A DNA stretch of 64,000 nt, taken from positions 153,501-217,500 of the forward strand of contig ADNK01000313.1 in NCBI GenBank assembly GCA_000320545.1, written 5' to 3'. The notes below the pieces were generated by a model. The model was given only the letters and a program-made list of their open reading frames with translations, had not been told where the DNA came from and ran no database searches. A program made the position numbers and the translations under genes. The first letter of the stretch is position 1; every line of letters begins with the position of its first letter. This DNA is from Bigelowiella natans CCMP2755. Taxonomy: Eukaryota; Cercozoa; Chlorarachniophyceae. Below, piece after piece: positions 41,126 through 53,088 of this stretch.

Positions 41126-43402
41126 CATCTTCAGGAGAGCAGGCTCTGCGCAATCGTAACAGCAAAAGAAACGCGACCATCCGCGCGAACGGAAAAGTGG
41201 AAGTAATTCTCTTTCATGCGAATTTCAAAATGATTACATGGACTGCATATGATTCCCTCCTGTCGGATTTTTGTCAATGATTCATTCACAGCAAAAAATA
41301 ATCCTTACATAAAATTCTTTTACTCACCACTTAGTGTTACACCCTCTCTCACAAAGCTTTCCACCAATTGTTCGATAAAGAAGCAATGTTAAGGCTTTTT
41401 CCGAAGCGCCAGGTCACCATAATCGTGCTCATGAAGCCTTTTCCACCGTAATGTATTGGCTGGCAGAAATTAGAATGATTAAGATATGCATTAGAGGAGT
41501 AGCTTTAAAATAACTAGATACCATACGGAAGCCTCAGTTTTGACTCCCTACTAAAGCAGCCTGTTACTACCCTACCAACTCAATATACTAGGCTGTAATG
41601 GGGATCTCTGGAAAAGATGCCAAGAATCACATTATCGAAAAGCCTGCCAATGCCAGTACCGAGAAGACTGAAAAGGATCAAGCGATGATAAGAAATGCGC
41701 TGCAGAGCAATCCATTGATGAAAACTATTTTAGGAGAAGATCAGGTCAATAGAACGAAAATAACCAATTCAGAAAAGAGTATTTGGGAGAAGCTCCAGCA
41801 CCATAAATACACCCGGAAAGCTAGATCACAAATGTCAACTTGCACTGTGTTTTACGTTGCACCAGTGACGACATTCATTAGTCGAATGAATAACGGACTG
41901 TTCTTTTCCCACAAGGTAAACATGATCATAGACGAGATGTGGAAGATGAGCCTTCCAAAAGGAAAGGATGTTATCAAAGAAGGAGCGAAGGGGGACAATT
42001 TCTACATAATTATCTCTGGAAAAATGGGGATATATAGGTATCCAAATCACTCCCACCACCAAACCGTAAAAAATGTGGTGTTTCATTACTCTCGTGTCAG
42101 AATTAATTTGTTCTGTTTCAATACACTAACATTACTTAAGGGAGGGTCAAAAAGGCAAGGTGGCAGAGCGTGGACCCGGGCAAAGTTTCGGAGAGATCGC
42201 GTTAATGTACAATTGTGCCCGAAAAGCAACGGTCAGATGTGAGGAAGATGTGAAGCTCTGGGCCATCGATCGGTATGATTGAGTCGTGGGTTATATATAT
42301 GGGGTTAAGGGCGAAACGAATTTTGTTAAATAAAACAGCAGCTTACATACCAATTGGATAGACCACCATGCTGCTGCATAGTTGAATTCGTTTCCTCCAC
42401 GACAGATACACCTTCAAGCGAATTTCTACCAATGCAAGTGCGTCTACTCTAGAGGAATACGAAAAGTTTTTGTCAAAAGTTAACGGATTTGATCAGTTGA
42501 CGAAATTCGAACGATCTCGTATCGCCGAGGCATTAGAGGAAATTAAGTTCTCCCCGGGTGATGTAATCATAAGAGAAGGGGATAACGGCGATTCGTTCTT
42601 CATCTTAAAACGCGGCCATGTTGTCGTCTCAAAGTTAATAGAGGGGAAATCGAAGCAAGTGATGGAGTACAGGTATTCATATTGTACTTCCTCCTCCTAC
42701 CTATCTTAGGATTACTCAAGAGTTAAATGCGTGTATGTTTCTGCTAGTAGTGGTGTGAGCATCTTGTTAAAATGTTGAAGTTGTTGGAGTCTTAGTCGCC
42801 GAATTTCGTTGCAGCAAACCTGGGGATTACTTCGGTGAACGTGCTATTTTGAAGGATGAACAGCGTGCGGCTACTTGCACGACGACGAAAGTCACAACTT
42901 GTCTTATGCTAAAACGTGATGTCTTTGAGCTCCTTTTGGGGCCTTTAAGAGAACTGATGGAGAGGACAGGCGACAAGAAGTAAGTGAGCAACAAACCATT
43001 GGACAGTATTAGAATATGTATCACTTATTTTATCCCAATAATAAGTCTCATCACCACCAACTGCCTGCCCACCACAGGTACAGCTTAGCTGATAAAAAGG
43101 GTTTGAATGAAGAGGACGGTGCAGCAGTGCGCACTCATTATAATGGCACGAAGGATTTCGAAACAATTGGCGTTTTAGGAAAGGGGTAAAGCACTAAAAG
43201 AAGAGAAACTAGTGCCAAGTCACACTTAAATCTTTGAAACAATTAGTTTATAGCAAGAATAAGGTTTTTTTTTTCTAGATGGTATAAAAGAAATATGTCA
43301 TTATGGACTGCATCCACAAATAGTGAATGTAAATTAATGAACTCGCATCTGAGACAACATACATATTTATTGTATATTAAACACATGCAAAAGATTAATG
43401 GG

Positions 43403-43447
<45 letters not shown>

Positions 43448-44394
43448 TTGTGTGTGTGATTGTGCGCTCTCGATTTATGTCTGAACGAAGCTCATTTGGA
43501 TCGGTGAAGCTTGTAAAAGGTGCACGTAATTACATTTTTTTTCATGTTTCATGTCTGGGGTCCATATAGCGATGTTGAAGACATGGCTGACAACTTAACT
43601 ACCATAACAGTTTTTTTTAAAGCAAAGTCGACCCATATTTGCGGCGTCTTAAAGATTGTCTTGAAGCCTATATCACTTTGTATATTCTCCCTTTCTACTA
43701 CTTAGCGAACGACACAATGTACGCCTTAAAGGCTGTTGGAAAGGACCGAGTCGAAACCTTGGGCCAGCAAGAGCACATCATGAACGAAAGGAATGTTATG
43801 CTACGAATCCACCACCCTTTCATTGTGGTTCTATACCAGACATTCCAGGACCAAAATTATCTTTACTTCTTACTGGAGCCTTCGCTCGGAGGTGCGTGCA
43901 TGCACGGAGCTTGTGAATTTATTTTCCATTTTGTGCATCGTGACCCTGTATACCACTCCGTCATCAGACAACTGTACTGACGATCGCTTAATTTTACAGG
44001 AGAATTATTCTCAGTGTTGCGGGAGAAGACCTACTTTAATCATGAAGAAGCACGCTTCTTTGCTGCTTCCGTCGTCTCCGTTTTCGAGTATAGCTAAGCA
44101 ACCCAACACACCCACACAGCAATCAAAAGAGTAGTACTCTGTGGTTGGAAATTATTCCCAGACGCACAACACTATCTGACTGGCGCTGACATAAATAATT
44201 CTCCGATTGATTTGTTGTTCAGATATTTGCATAGCAAAGATATCATTTACCGTGACTTAAAGCCTGAAAATCTACTTCTCGACGAACGGGGATACCTTAA
44301 AGTTACTGATTTCGGTTTCGCAAAGGAAGTCAAGGATCGCACGTGGACTCTGTGCGGTATGCCTTACTTCCATCCTCCTCTTCCCCCCCCACCC

Positions 44395-44434
<40 letters not shown>

Positions 44435-44951
44435 TTCTCGCCCGCCCTCTCTTTGTGCGTGTGCGTTTTTGTGTGTTACACTTCAAAATGGCATCGGATG
44501 ATGTGAAAATAGACGAAGTGCATCAATATTAAATGAAAATTCATTGCTGTAGTAATGACTTTGAGTTCAGATTAATAATTTATTCATAGGGACTCCTGAC
44601 TATCTTGCGCCTGAGATTATCTCTTCACGATCGCATGGCAAAGGCGTCGATTGGTGGACTCTTGGGATCCTAATTTATGAGATGCTGTTTTCTTATCCTC
44701 CATTCTATGATCAAGATCCCATGAAAGTGTATGCTAAGATTATGCTTGCCAAGCTCAAATTCCCGAAGGGCTTTGACGAAGACGCAAAATCACTGATCTG
44801 TGAGCTTCTAAAACCAAAACCGTCATCAAGGCTAGGAGTTACTGCTGGTGGAGCATCAAAAGTAAAATTTTCTTAATTTAGAACTACATATCCTTTAGTT
44901 CCTTATTTTGGGAATGAAATTATGATTTCCAAAATGGAACAACCAGAGCAC

Positions 44952-44989
<38 letters not shown>

Positions 44990-45198
44990 CAATGTGTCAT
45001 ACCTAGGTGAAGGCCCATCCATGGTTCAAGCCAATGTCCTTTGAGGATCTATTGGCCCGTAAGATTGATGCACCTATAGTGCAAAAGGTTGACGAGGCTG
45101 ATCCGCTCTTTCATTTTGAAGAGTATGGGGACTTTTCTGACTCAGAAACATACAATGGCGACAATTCGGATTTTAAGAATTTCAATTCTTCTTCGTAA
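40282..45198 (+). CDS. Cyclic-nucleotide-dependent protein kinase (PKG-type), 3 CNB domains plus AGC kinase
   Basis: Seventeen exons join in frame to 736 residues: 40282-40390, 40517-40571, 40733-40799, 40881-40944, 41135-41202, 41592-41744, 41916-42037, 42141-42272, 42406-42672, 42815-42979, 43078-43185, 43491-43519, 43706-43891, 44000-44087, 44223-44356, 44590-44861 and 45007-45198. The N-terminus MGVCSS suits myristoylation plus palmitoylation, so membrane attachment is likely. Three CNB domains follow, with phosphate-binding cassettes near 95-114 (E100, R110), 226-244 (E231, R240) and 350-366 (E354, R363). The kinase has GKGSFGSV (near 435), the ATP-site Lys455, YRDLKPEN with D549, DFG at 567-569, GTPDYLAPE at 583-591, and an FKNF hydrophobic motif at 729-732. 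The single-chain regulatory-catalytic layout is that of PKG. Nucleotide preference is uncertain, since the PKG-typical Thr after the cassette Arg is absent. Confidence 0.9.
40583..40653. repeat. Compound (CA)n(CT)n microsatellite
   Basis: It begins 11 bases after the kinase exon 40517-40571. Confidence 0.85.
41004..41048 (+). pseudogene. Decayed duplicate of kinase exon 2, inside an intron
   Basis: This segment repeats 40534-40579 almost exactly. Shared sequence includes CACGTGTTGCAAGGGCG, the following TTTTAGAAGAACAGTACA and the donor region. It differs by one deleted C and a few substitutions. The deletion breaks the frame and creates a TAG. Both copies run into a (CA)n tract. It sits 470 bases downstream of the functional exon, in the intron before exon 41135-41202. 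Confidence 0.8.
41050..41122. repeat. Compound (CA)n(TA)n microsatellite
   Basis: It follows the decayed exon copy just as the (CA)n(CT)n tract follows the functional exon. Its second half is AT instead of CT. Confidence 0.85.
43405..43442. repeat. (CT)n microsatellite
   Basis: The run lies in the kinase intron before the short exon 43491-43519. Confidence 0.85.
44398..44431. repeat. (CT)n microsatellite
   Basis: The run lies in the kinase intron after exon 44223-44356, 40 bases past the donor. Confidence 0.85.
44954..44987. repeat. (CA)n microsatellite
   Basis: The run lies in the last kinase intron, just before the acceptor of the terminal exon at 45007. Confidence 0.85.
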
Positions 45199-45998
45199 CT
45201 CCATTGTCAACAAGCTAGCAAGTGTAACGGACATGGATGACCAGCCAACGGTTCGCCGCCATTACTAGATTAAAAAATCCATAGTGGACTTGCAACTGGA
45301 CAACATCTCATCATAATGACGACACGACTAGGCGGCATCTGCCATGCACATATGAATGCATGCAGTTCAACGTCACACGTACCACTAGACTAGCACAATC
45401 ATGTCGTAGCATATTGATATTGTTGCATGGATGCGATGCCTCATGGAGCATGCTAGCATGTCCTAGTGTCTAGATGTGCCATGCAGATCCAATCTAGACA
45501 ATCTAGCAATGCATGCACATGACATCTAGACTAGTAGATGCAATCGCAACGATCGATGTGTGTTCTATGGTGTGAGCAGCCTCCAATGTAATGATGCATC
45601 GCAGCCGCTGTGCTAGCGACATGCAGTTCAAATTTTCGATGGCTGCAGCATTCATTCATGTGTGTAACACAATCAATCTAGTTAGCTACATAGCAATGCT
45701 ATAGATGCATATCGCATGTTGCTAGTGACTAGTACATGAACACATGTGTGTATCATCACCCTTGTGCGGTTGGCTATACATCAGCAGCATTCATGTGTAC
45801 ATACGATGTACACATATGCCAAGTACACATGCCAACATCTAGACGTGCTCGTCTGATTTCGGCATGCGCGAGCAACAAGATTTCAAGAAATCGTAAAGTC
45901 ATATTTTGATCCAAGTTTTTATTCTCAGTTGTTTTATTGGAAAATAACAAGCATTGTTCAATATCACTCTTCATTATTGGTTAACATTGGCGTACTCT
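45199..45998. other. Spacer rich in CTAG, GCATGC and ACATGT words
   Basis: The interval lies between convergent genes. Words such as CTAGACTAG, ATGCATGCA, CATGCAGTTCAA (twice, near 45360 and 45621) and GATGTACACAT (near 45806, with another copy near 46350) recur. No coding sequence is supported. The composition differs clearly from exons and from the AT-rich introns. Confidence 0.5.
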
Positions 45999-47007
45999 TC
46001 ACAAATCATCGTCCTCGTCGTCTTCATCCTCATCCTCATCCTCGTCCGTATCGTCGCCACCCACTTTAAATAAAAATAGAATAAGTAAAAGCCTTCAACA
46101 CAACCATATAATGTAATCATATAATGTCTAAGCACTGGAACTCAGATGCTGAATAAATTTCCCATCTAATATTACAAATATTACTGAAGTAGTCATCATC
46201 GTCGCTGCTGCTTTCGTCATCATCTTGAGCAGGACAGACATTGAAGATTTCCTTCAACCTGTAATATTTATTTAAACCATATTCACATTTTAACATATTA
46301 TGCATACATACTTTAAAAAGTCACACGAACATAATGTGTACATGTGAATATACACGATGTACACATGCCATGTAATAATCATGTAATACTCAAAATCTCG
46401 AATACATATTCGTGTGTGTTTACTTTATGAGTTTTACTCTGTGCCCTTTCTTCACTCCTGCTTTTGTGAGAATTTCCTCAAACTTATCCTTATCAAGCTG
46501 TTGTGTTATGTGCGTATCACAGCTCACAATCACAAATACTAAAGAGACAATATGCACCCGAAGACGTACAGTACCTTCAAAAGATCTTTCGCTGTTTTCA
46601 ATCTTGGATTGTTCTCTTTTATACTCTTTGTGTATGACTCATAATTTGATATCCGGAGTAAACGAAGAACATCCTCGATGTTTCCGAACTAATAATTAAC
46701 AACAAACACGAAACTTATCTCAGCATTTAACGGTTGAGAATTGGGAAGACTATAGGTGGTCAACAATTATGACGATGAGGATCAATGGTGATGAAGATAA
46801 TGATGTTGATGTTATACCACCTGCTCACTAGCATCACTATCTTCACTATAATCTTTGGTTTTGCTAAAGTTGATCAGGAACGTTCTCAGCGAGAGTGATA
46901 CTTTCGAATCTGCACAGGAATAAGAAGAGCATGAAGATGGAGCCTTTGACATGAGAATATAACAATGGTCGATCTTAAGTTACGGAAATACCACAGGATA
47001 GGGACAT
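45999..47007 (-). CDS. Small SAM-domain protein with acidic tail
   Basis: Six exons join in frame to 143 residues: 47007-46992, 46909-46821, 46688-46575, 46497-46424, 46258-46185 and 46063-45999. After a short leader (MSLSC) and a linker, residues ~36-100 form a sterile alpha motif: FGNIEDVLRLLRISNYESY, then NPRLKTAKDLLK, then LDKDKFEEILTKAGVKKGHR. This matches the five-helix pattern, with the helix-5 'GHR' turn. SAM domains mediate protein oligomers or RNA/lipid contacts. The C-terminal ~45 residues are Asp/Glu/Ser-rich (DDDESSSDDDDYF, then MGGDDTDEDEDEDEDD), as in histone-binding or nuclear acidic tails. I see no catalytic domain. The tiny first exon rests on the ATG and on phase agreement, so additional 5' exons cannot be excluded. 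Confidence 0.7.
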
Positions 47008-48140
47008 GATGGATTGAATTAAAGCGAAAACTCTAGACGTCGATTGTTTTAACAGGGTTTAGCCCTCACGAGAGTGAATGGGATATGGAGTTGAGCAAGG
47101 GCCGGACAAAGAAGCAAATTATTGTCCCAATTATTACGATATAAGTCGGATTTTCCACATGCGACATCATTTATATGTTGACGCAAAGAAATAACAGCAA
47201 TCCATTTCGAATCCCAGTCTTTGTCCCGGAAGGTTCTTTGACAAAGCGCAGAAGGAAAGTATCTCCCGTTCTTCCCAGAAATTTCTCATGGAATCCGTGC
47301 TGTTCGGTTGTTGTTGTTTTGTTTGTTGTTGTTGTTGTTGTTGTTTGCTGCTGTTGTTGTTTGCTGCTGTTGTTGTTGCATCACAAAAAACCCTAACTTT
47401 TTGTCTTTAACTAGCAGTAAGTAGTGCAGTGGGTGGACCAAAACCTATCACCGGCTGATTAGATAAAAATTAATACCACTTATATCGTATACTATTTATG
47501 ATGACCACTACTTCCTACACACTTTTCTGCACACACCTTCTCTGGAAGAGACGAGGGAGGAACGGCGCTGCTGCTGCTGCTGCTGCTGCTGGGACTCTTG
47601 CAAGTGCAAGGGCAAGGAGGGGCGGCTTGGGATGTGTCTGCACGTAACATGCAAATGTTGTTGAAAACTTCCACCGTCGTTGCTGCGAGCATTGTGGCAG
47701 CAATCGCAGTATTCATATTATCCATAGACTCTCCCAGGTGTGTGTGAACTCTTTCCTGTATTATTCGTACATCGATTTCTTCAATTCTGCAGTAAATTCA
47801 ACAACTTTATGTCGGTACTACTTAACACAGCAGGTTCTTAGTCCCGTTATCGCTATCGCCATCCCACTCGATAGGAAAGGACGCTGTGTTGTCGGTGCCT
47901 CATGTACGAAAACAACTTTCTAGAGTCATTTCCGATGAGTTTCCTAGACAGCCTGTTGGGGAATAGTCGGTTACGCAGCTATTGAGTATAGCTACATCAC
48001 ATGTCTAAAGTGCGACACAGCACATAACCTTGTTATTTTTACGAACGTTGGTTCTCACTAGCTGCACCCGTTGTCTGTCTGTCTATCTATCTTCTTCTTC
48101 ATCTTCATCTTAGAATCGTGGTCTTCCCTCCTGGAAGAAA
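47008..48140. other. Divergent intergenic interval with TTG repeat
   Basis: This is 1.1 kb between the SAM gene start (minus) and the next plus-strand gene. A (TTG)n tract lies at about 47307-47375. A minus-strand frame at 47492-47725 begins MDNMNTAIAATMLAATTVEV, has a CAG (Ser) repeat and a good donor at its end. I could not connect it to a second exon. Confidence 0.4.
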
Positions 48141-49723
48141 ATGGCAGATAAGTTGCTAGAAGAAGAAAGAAAGGAAATGGATGAAGACGAAGACACAAAC
48201 TCCGACGAAGGGAGCGTGGTATTTTGACGTTCGCATAAATCAGAATCAGAGAGCTGTTATCGTCCCCTCCTCCCTTTTCCGTAAAATGTGTTCCAATCAC
48301 TCTGTAGTAGTGATGGTACACAGCATTGATGTGGAGCAAAGTGTAATCTGAAAATACATTTCTGTCAACATTTATACCTATTCCGACGGTAGGTTGGTAG
48401 CTCGGAGTTCATTGCGACTGACGAAGAGCTGGTAACGATTCTTTCGAATAAATAGTTAGCATGCCGGGTAATGAGGCCTGATTTACAGGGTCATGTATCA
48501 TCTGATAACTATACCTATAATATGGCAATAGGCTGAACGAAAACGAATTGTTGTTGAGGAAAGAAGAAAGATCAATCGCAAGCACGTTATTGGAGATGCG
48601 GTTAGTTTAATAGCATCCTACTAAACACAGTACATTCTCATTCGGGAATAGTCTGTAAAAAGGAGGAGGGGAAAGGGAGAGGAGTGGGAAAAGTTATCTT
48701 TATTTCTTATAAATCTCTAGGATACCTTATATTTGAGATTGTTGTAGGGTAAGTCTTATGTGTGTTTGTGGAGCGATCCCGCCTTGACTCCTCTTTGCTG
48801 TTTTATTGGTCGATAATGTGGCAGCTTCGTAGCGTGCAAAGCAGGTCATAGTAATCGTCGATTTAGAACATTGGAATGCTATACACACTTCGGCCATAGC
48901 GCATTCCAAAAAGCTTCTTCGTTAAGTTCTGTTGGTTTCCCCAGCATCCCCTTTTCCCGAATTCCATCTCTGCTGTTGTCCTTCCTCTTCTAATGCGTTT
49001 TTATTCTACACAGATTTTTGATCGAGGAAGGGACCGGTAGTATTAAAGAGTATGTACGTGATGTCTTTAGTCCTCACATCATGGGTCTCCCTGCTGCCGT
49101 CTTCGAGGAGGGAAACAACGTGGCTAAACAAGAAGGTGATGATGATGATGATGATGATGATGGGGAGAGGAGTAGAGATGTTACTTGCACGCAGTAAGGG
49201 GTCAATGTAAATGACATCAGAGTAAAACTCTCTAGGGTTCACCGAGGGCGAAATGATGAGATGCCTGATTCTTTTAATGCGTTCTTGGTGCGACCGATGC
49301 CACTCCTCCTCCCATCATTTGCTTCAATACTTAAACGGTGTTGTTGTTTTCGATCATCATCATCATTATCATCATCATCATCATCATCATCTTCTTCTTC
49401 ACTGATAGAGCTGCCACACCACCACCCAGAATCCGGCTGTTTTCAGCCTACTGAATATCGAGAGGAGGAGCTCGGCGTTTATCACTACAAGCAAGGTGGC
49501 TATCACCCGGATGTTTACTATCGAAATGTTCGCAAAGATAGGAGGGGGACAAGGAGAAGGAAGAAGAGGGGCAATAATGCCCATAAAGCCAGGATAAAGG
49601 TCAGATATGAGCACGTTGGCAATGTTAATCATACTGCAACCTATATATATCTGATGTTGTTTAATAGCAAACAACGTCTATCATCGTTATCATCACTTGA
49701 TGGTGGTGGGGAAATATACATGC

Positions 49724-49763
<40 letters not shown>

Positions 49764-50020
49764 GGCCCTACTTGTTTCATCGATAGATTGAGACGATAGT
49801 AGTTGCAACCAACGTTCAATGAAGACGGCACTTCACTCGGCAATATTGTTCTTATTTTTGTATTGTGTTGTATTGTATTGTATTGTATTGATGGTATTAC
49901 TCAGGAAATAGCATCCTCATCGGAGTCAACCTCTGAGCACTCCCAACGAAGGTAGGTAGGTAGGAAAGTGGGTATTACTACTACGTGGAGTATTTCAAAT
50001 GGTATCTCAATTCAACATAG

Positions 50021-50067
<47 letters not shown>

Positions 50068-52437
50068 GGAAAGAGGAAAAGACGCACTGTGTGTACATGT
50101 GAAAGTTTGATGGTTGATGTATGTGTTGATTGGTATTGAGAATAGTCTGGAAGCAATGGAGGCCGAGAAAGAATTCGGTTACTTGCTACTGGCATTACAT
50201 ATATCACCCCACCATTCGTCATCATATAGAATAGTATATGGTGTTTTAATCATATGTATTTCCCAAGCAAAATAGAGACTCAATAGGCCTTATTTCTTCT
50301 TTTCCCTCTTCTTCATCGTCATTATCAAGAGCACATAGTGGGGATATTTGTGGAAGTGTTGATATTACAAATTCAATATTTTAATACCTTTTGAGTGGTT
50401 CCCTCCATTTGATGTAGAGAGTAGTATATATAGCATAAATACGATTAAGCATAGAACTGTTACGACATTACAGGTGCAGATTTGATGATGGAGAAGTACC
50501 GAAAGATTATCAAAAGGTTGCCGTTGTATGTGCAACGTCCAGAAGAGGAAGACACCTCAAAATATATAAATGATTCGTTTTCATCGTGTTCATTCCAGGC
50601 GTTGTATTCGGGAGCGCTCGGCACAATTTCGAAGGAAGTGCGTACATATGAGTAGTGCGACAGACAAGCAGCGCATAGTTGTGCTGTAATTATTTCAAAT
50701 AATGTGTGCATACAATACGCGTCTCTGTTGTAGTAATATATTATTGTCTAGGCTAAGAGGGTGGAAGATGGGAATGGGGAGAGAATGACGGGGAAATAGT
50801 TGCCAATACCTGTGGCTACGTCATCATCAGATTCCGAGAAGATCTCGAGAATGAGAAATACAGAGATTTGGACAACAAGGGGGACTCGAAAACAAACATG
50901 TGAGACAAACAAATCGTTGTTGTTGATGATGGGGATGGCGATGATACATTTATTCACAATGGTATGACGAAGGTGAGCAATGGCGGTGAGTCGTTGATGC
51001 ATACATACTTATTACACCAGCATCTTTGTAGTTGTCGTTACATCAATCTTCACCATGTCATTTGTTGTTTGGCAATTGGCAATGATGATAAGGATGATGA
51101 TGATGATGATGATGATAAGGTACCCTAGCTTGTCTGATTGGGCAATGGATATGCTTAAAGCGTTGAAAAGAGGTAATAATATTGATTTCTGGTAGAGGAT
51201 TTTGATCAACATCTGTATTGCTCATAGCAGCTCATATCATCATCCCCCCATATCTTACCATCTTTATTATTATTATTATTAATATTATTATTATTATTAC
51301 AATTGTTATTATTATTATTTATTATCGTTATCATTATCATCACATCTATTTTCATCTACAGGAGATTGCAGAGCGAAAGTCGCCGCATGCCGGCTTATAT
51401 GCAATGAGGCCGATATGTAAGGAAGTGTGATGATGTACGTTGGAACGATTCATTGAAGCTATAATTTGTTCATATATTTCCAGACAATTAAAACGATTTG
51501 GAGACGCTACTGCGCCAAAGCTCGTGATTCGACTAAATGTAATGATGCTTACGCACATACGACAGCAATCACTACGCAACATTGCTATCGATTTTGTTTC
51601 AATTAAATTCACAATGAGACCTAGTTGTTTTCGTAATGATGAGTAGTGTTTAATCAGTCAGGGGTTGAGCTAACAATCTCCCTCTCCACTTTCCATACAG
51701 AACCTGCTATCAACGATGAGCGAATCTGAAGGTTTGCTGAGGCAAATTGAGCACGCTGGTAATCTCTTATCACATCGCCATCGTCATCACCATTGTTGTT
51801 ACTATTATCCTCAGCATTAAACGTACTCTTTCGCATTCGAATCAGCTATTATGAGTTGTTTGTCCTTCTTCTTGCCACGTGCTGCTGTTTGTCTATATAG
51901 ATCGTTCGTACATCTTAAAGCATTTTGTCGAGGATGATCCTGCTGCAGTATCTGCCAAACTGCTGCGCGATAGATTTGGATTTGGGGAGGGACTACTCCC
52001 CTTCAAAAATAGGTCGTCGTCATTAGCGATCGATGGCGGTATTTTCGGTGATGAGGGTGATGCAAATAGTATGAATGGTAAATAACAATCAACAGGAATG
52101 CTGCTACTACTTGCTATTTACTAGCGCATTGACATGGAAGAAGAGAGAATTGTTTCACCGGTTGCATGATAGATTGTGGTAGTAGTGCCAGGATTAGCAT
52201 TAGGGTGATGATGATGATGATGATGATGGATGATGGTGCTTATTTGACGATGGTGATCATGGTTAGTAGGCTATTGTCATGTAGTAGTTGCGGTCGTCAT
52301 ATATACTTGTTACTCATGTGTTGCCGCAGTAGCACGAAATATGCGAAGAAGTACGTTGAAAACGCTTCGCTAAGAGATCTTAGAAATTGGTGTATACATT
52401 CACGGTAATACCTGGATGGCATGAGGATGCTTTTAGA

Positions 52438-52475
<38 letters not shown>

Positions 52476-53088
52476 ACACATACACACGTAGATGTTAATA
52501 ATAATAGTAATGATGATAATAATCATAATGATATCGATAACCAATATGTGATATTAGATGCAAGCATCAATATTACGTGAGAAAAGATTTTCATTTATGT
52601 TAACACTGTTGTCTCACATATGAATATATCGTACCATCTCATCTCTTCCATACTCATTTCTGTTGATTTCTTCTCCTCCTTTCTCTTTCCCACCCCTCGA
52701 TAATCCAATACGCGGTAATCCCTGTAGGATCAAGCCATTCTGGAACGAAGCGGAGCAGCTACTACATGGACTCATGGAATTTCGTGGGTTCTCATTCAAC
52801 CACCAGCAGCAACATCTTTCTCAGCAGTCACCTGAGTTAAACAAGATTGTCGGTGATGGAATCACTCGCTCTCCCGATAGTCGCTTCAGCCAAGTCAAGG
52901 ATGACATTGGATACCATTTGGAGGAGAGGGGCGGCGGCGATAATCGCTATGAGATGATTGTGCAAAGAATCTTAAACTACGTTCCAAGCTACGCAGACGT
53001 GTCAAAAGAAATGACAGCGAGAGAGAAAGCCGGTGCCGATTGGCATCAAATTCCGCCATACAGACGCATTCAAGATATTGACGAATGA
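48141..53088 (+). CDS. Unrecognised soluble protein, 14 exons, 382 residues
   Basis: Exons 48141-48215, 48393-48431, 48532-48600, 49014-49036, 49411-49495, 49905-49951, 50474-50529, 50599-50637, 51362-51416, 51484-51538, 51701-51758, 51901-52012, 52330-52404 and 52728-53088 join with all phases consistent. The N-terminus is acidic (MADKLLEEERKEMDEDEDTN), followed by a basic stretch (AERKRIVVEERRKINRKH). A Ser/Thr-rich linker leads to a compact middle region that includes KVAVVCVVFGSARHNFEG and DIQLKRFGDATAPKLVIRLN. The C-terminal ~120 residues come from one long exon and are Gln-rich then helical (RYEMIVQRILNYVPSYADVS), ending PYRRIQDIDE. I see no transmembrane segment or known catalytic motif. 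The small exons (23 to 112 bases) make single boundaries uncertain. The C-terminal exon is the firmest part. Confidence 0.6.
49728..49763. repeat. (TA)n microsatellite
   Basis: An interrupted AT run lies in the intron after exon 49411-49495. Confidence 0.85.
50026..50063. repeat. (GA)n microsatellite
   Basis: The run lies in the intron after exon 49905-49951. Confidence 0.85.
52439..52483. repeat. (CA)n microsatellite
   Basis: The run lies in the last intron of the 14-exon gene, 35 bases after the donor. Confidence 0.85.

Noticed and set aside
40282-41280. Independent gene for a single CNB-domain protein
   Set aside because: Kept only as an alternative. A phase-0 donor at 41202 and acceptor at 41592 join it to the kinase and complete the CNB fold ([17 protein letters not shown] fits strand 8 and the following helix).
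47492-47725. Minus-strand exon starting MDNMNTAIAATMLAATTVEV
   Set aside because: It has a good donor but no phase-compatible second exon that I could find. The Ser run comes from a GCT repeat.
48727-48909. 60-codon minus-strand frame
   Set aside because: It lies within an intron of the 14-exon plus-strand gene, with no partner exons or known motif.
49261-49791. Plus frame whose EELGVYHYKQGGYHPD recalls the GGYHP motif of SR-protein kinases
   Set aside because: No kinase domain follows in any frame. The alternative frame at 49411-49495 has matching splice phases on both sides.
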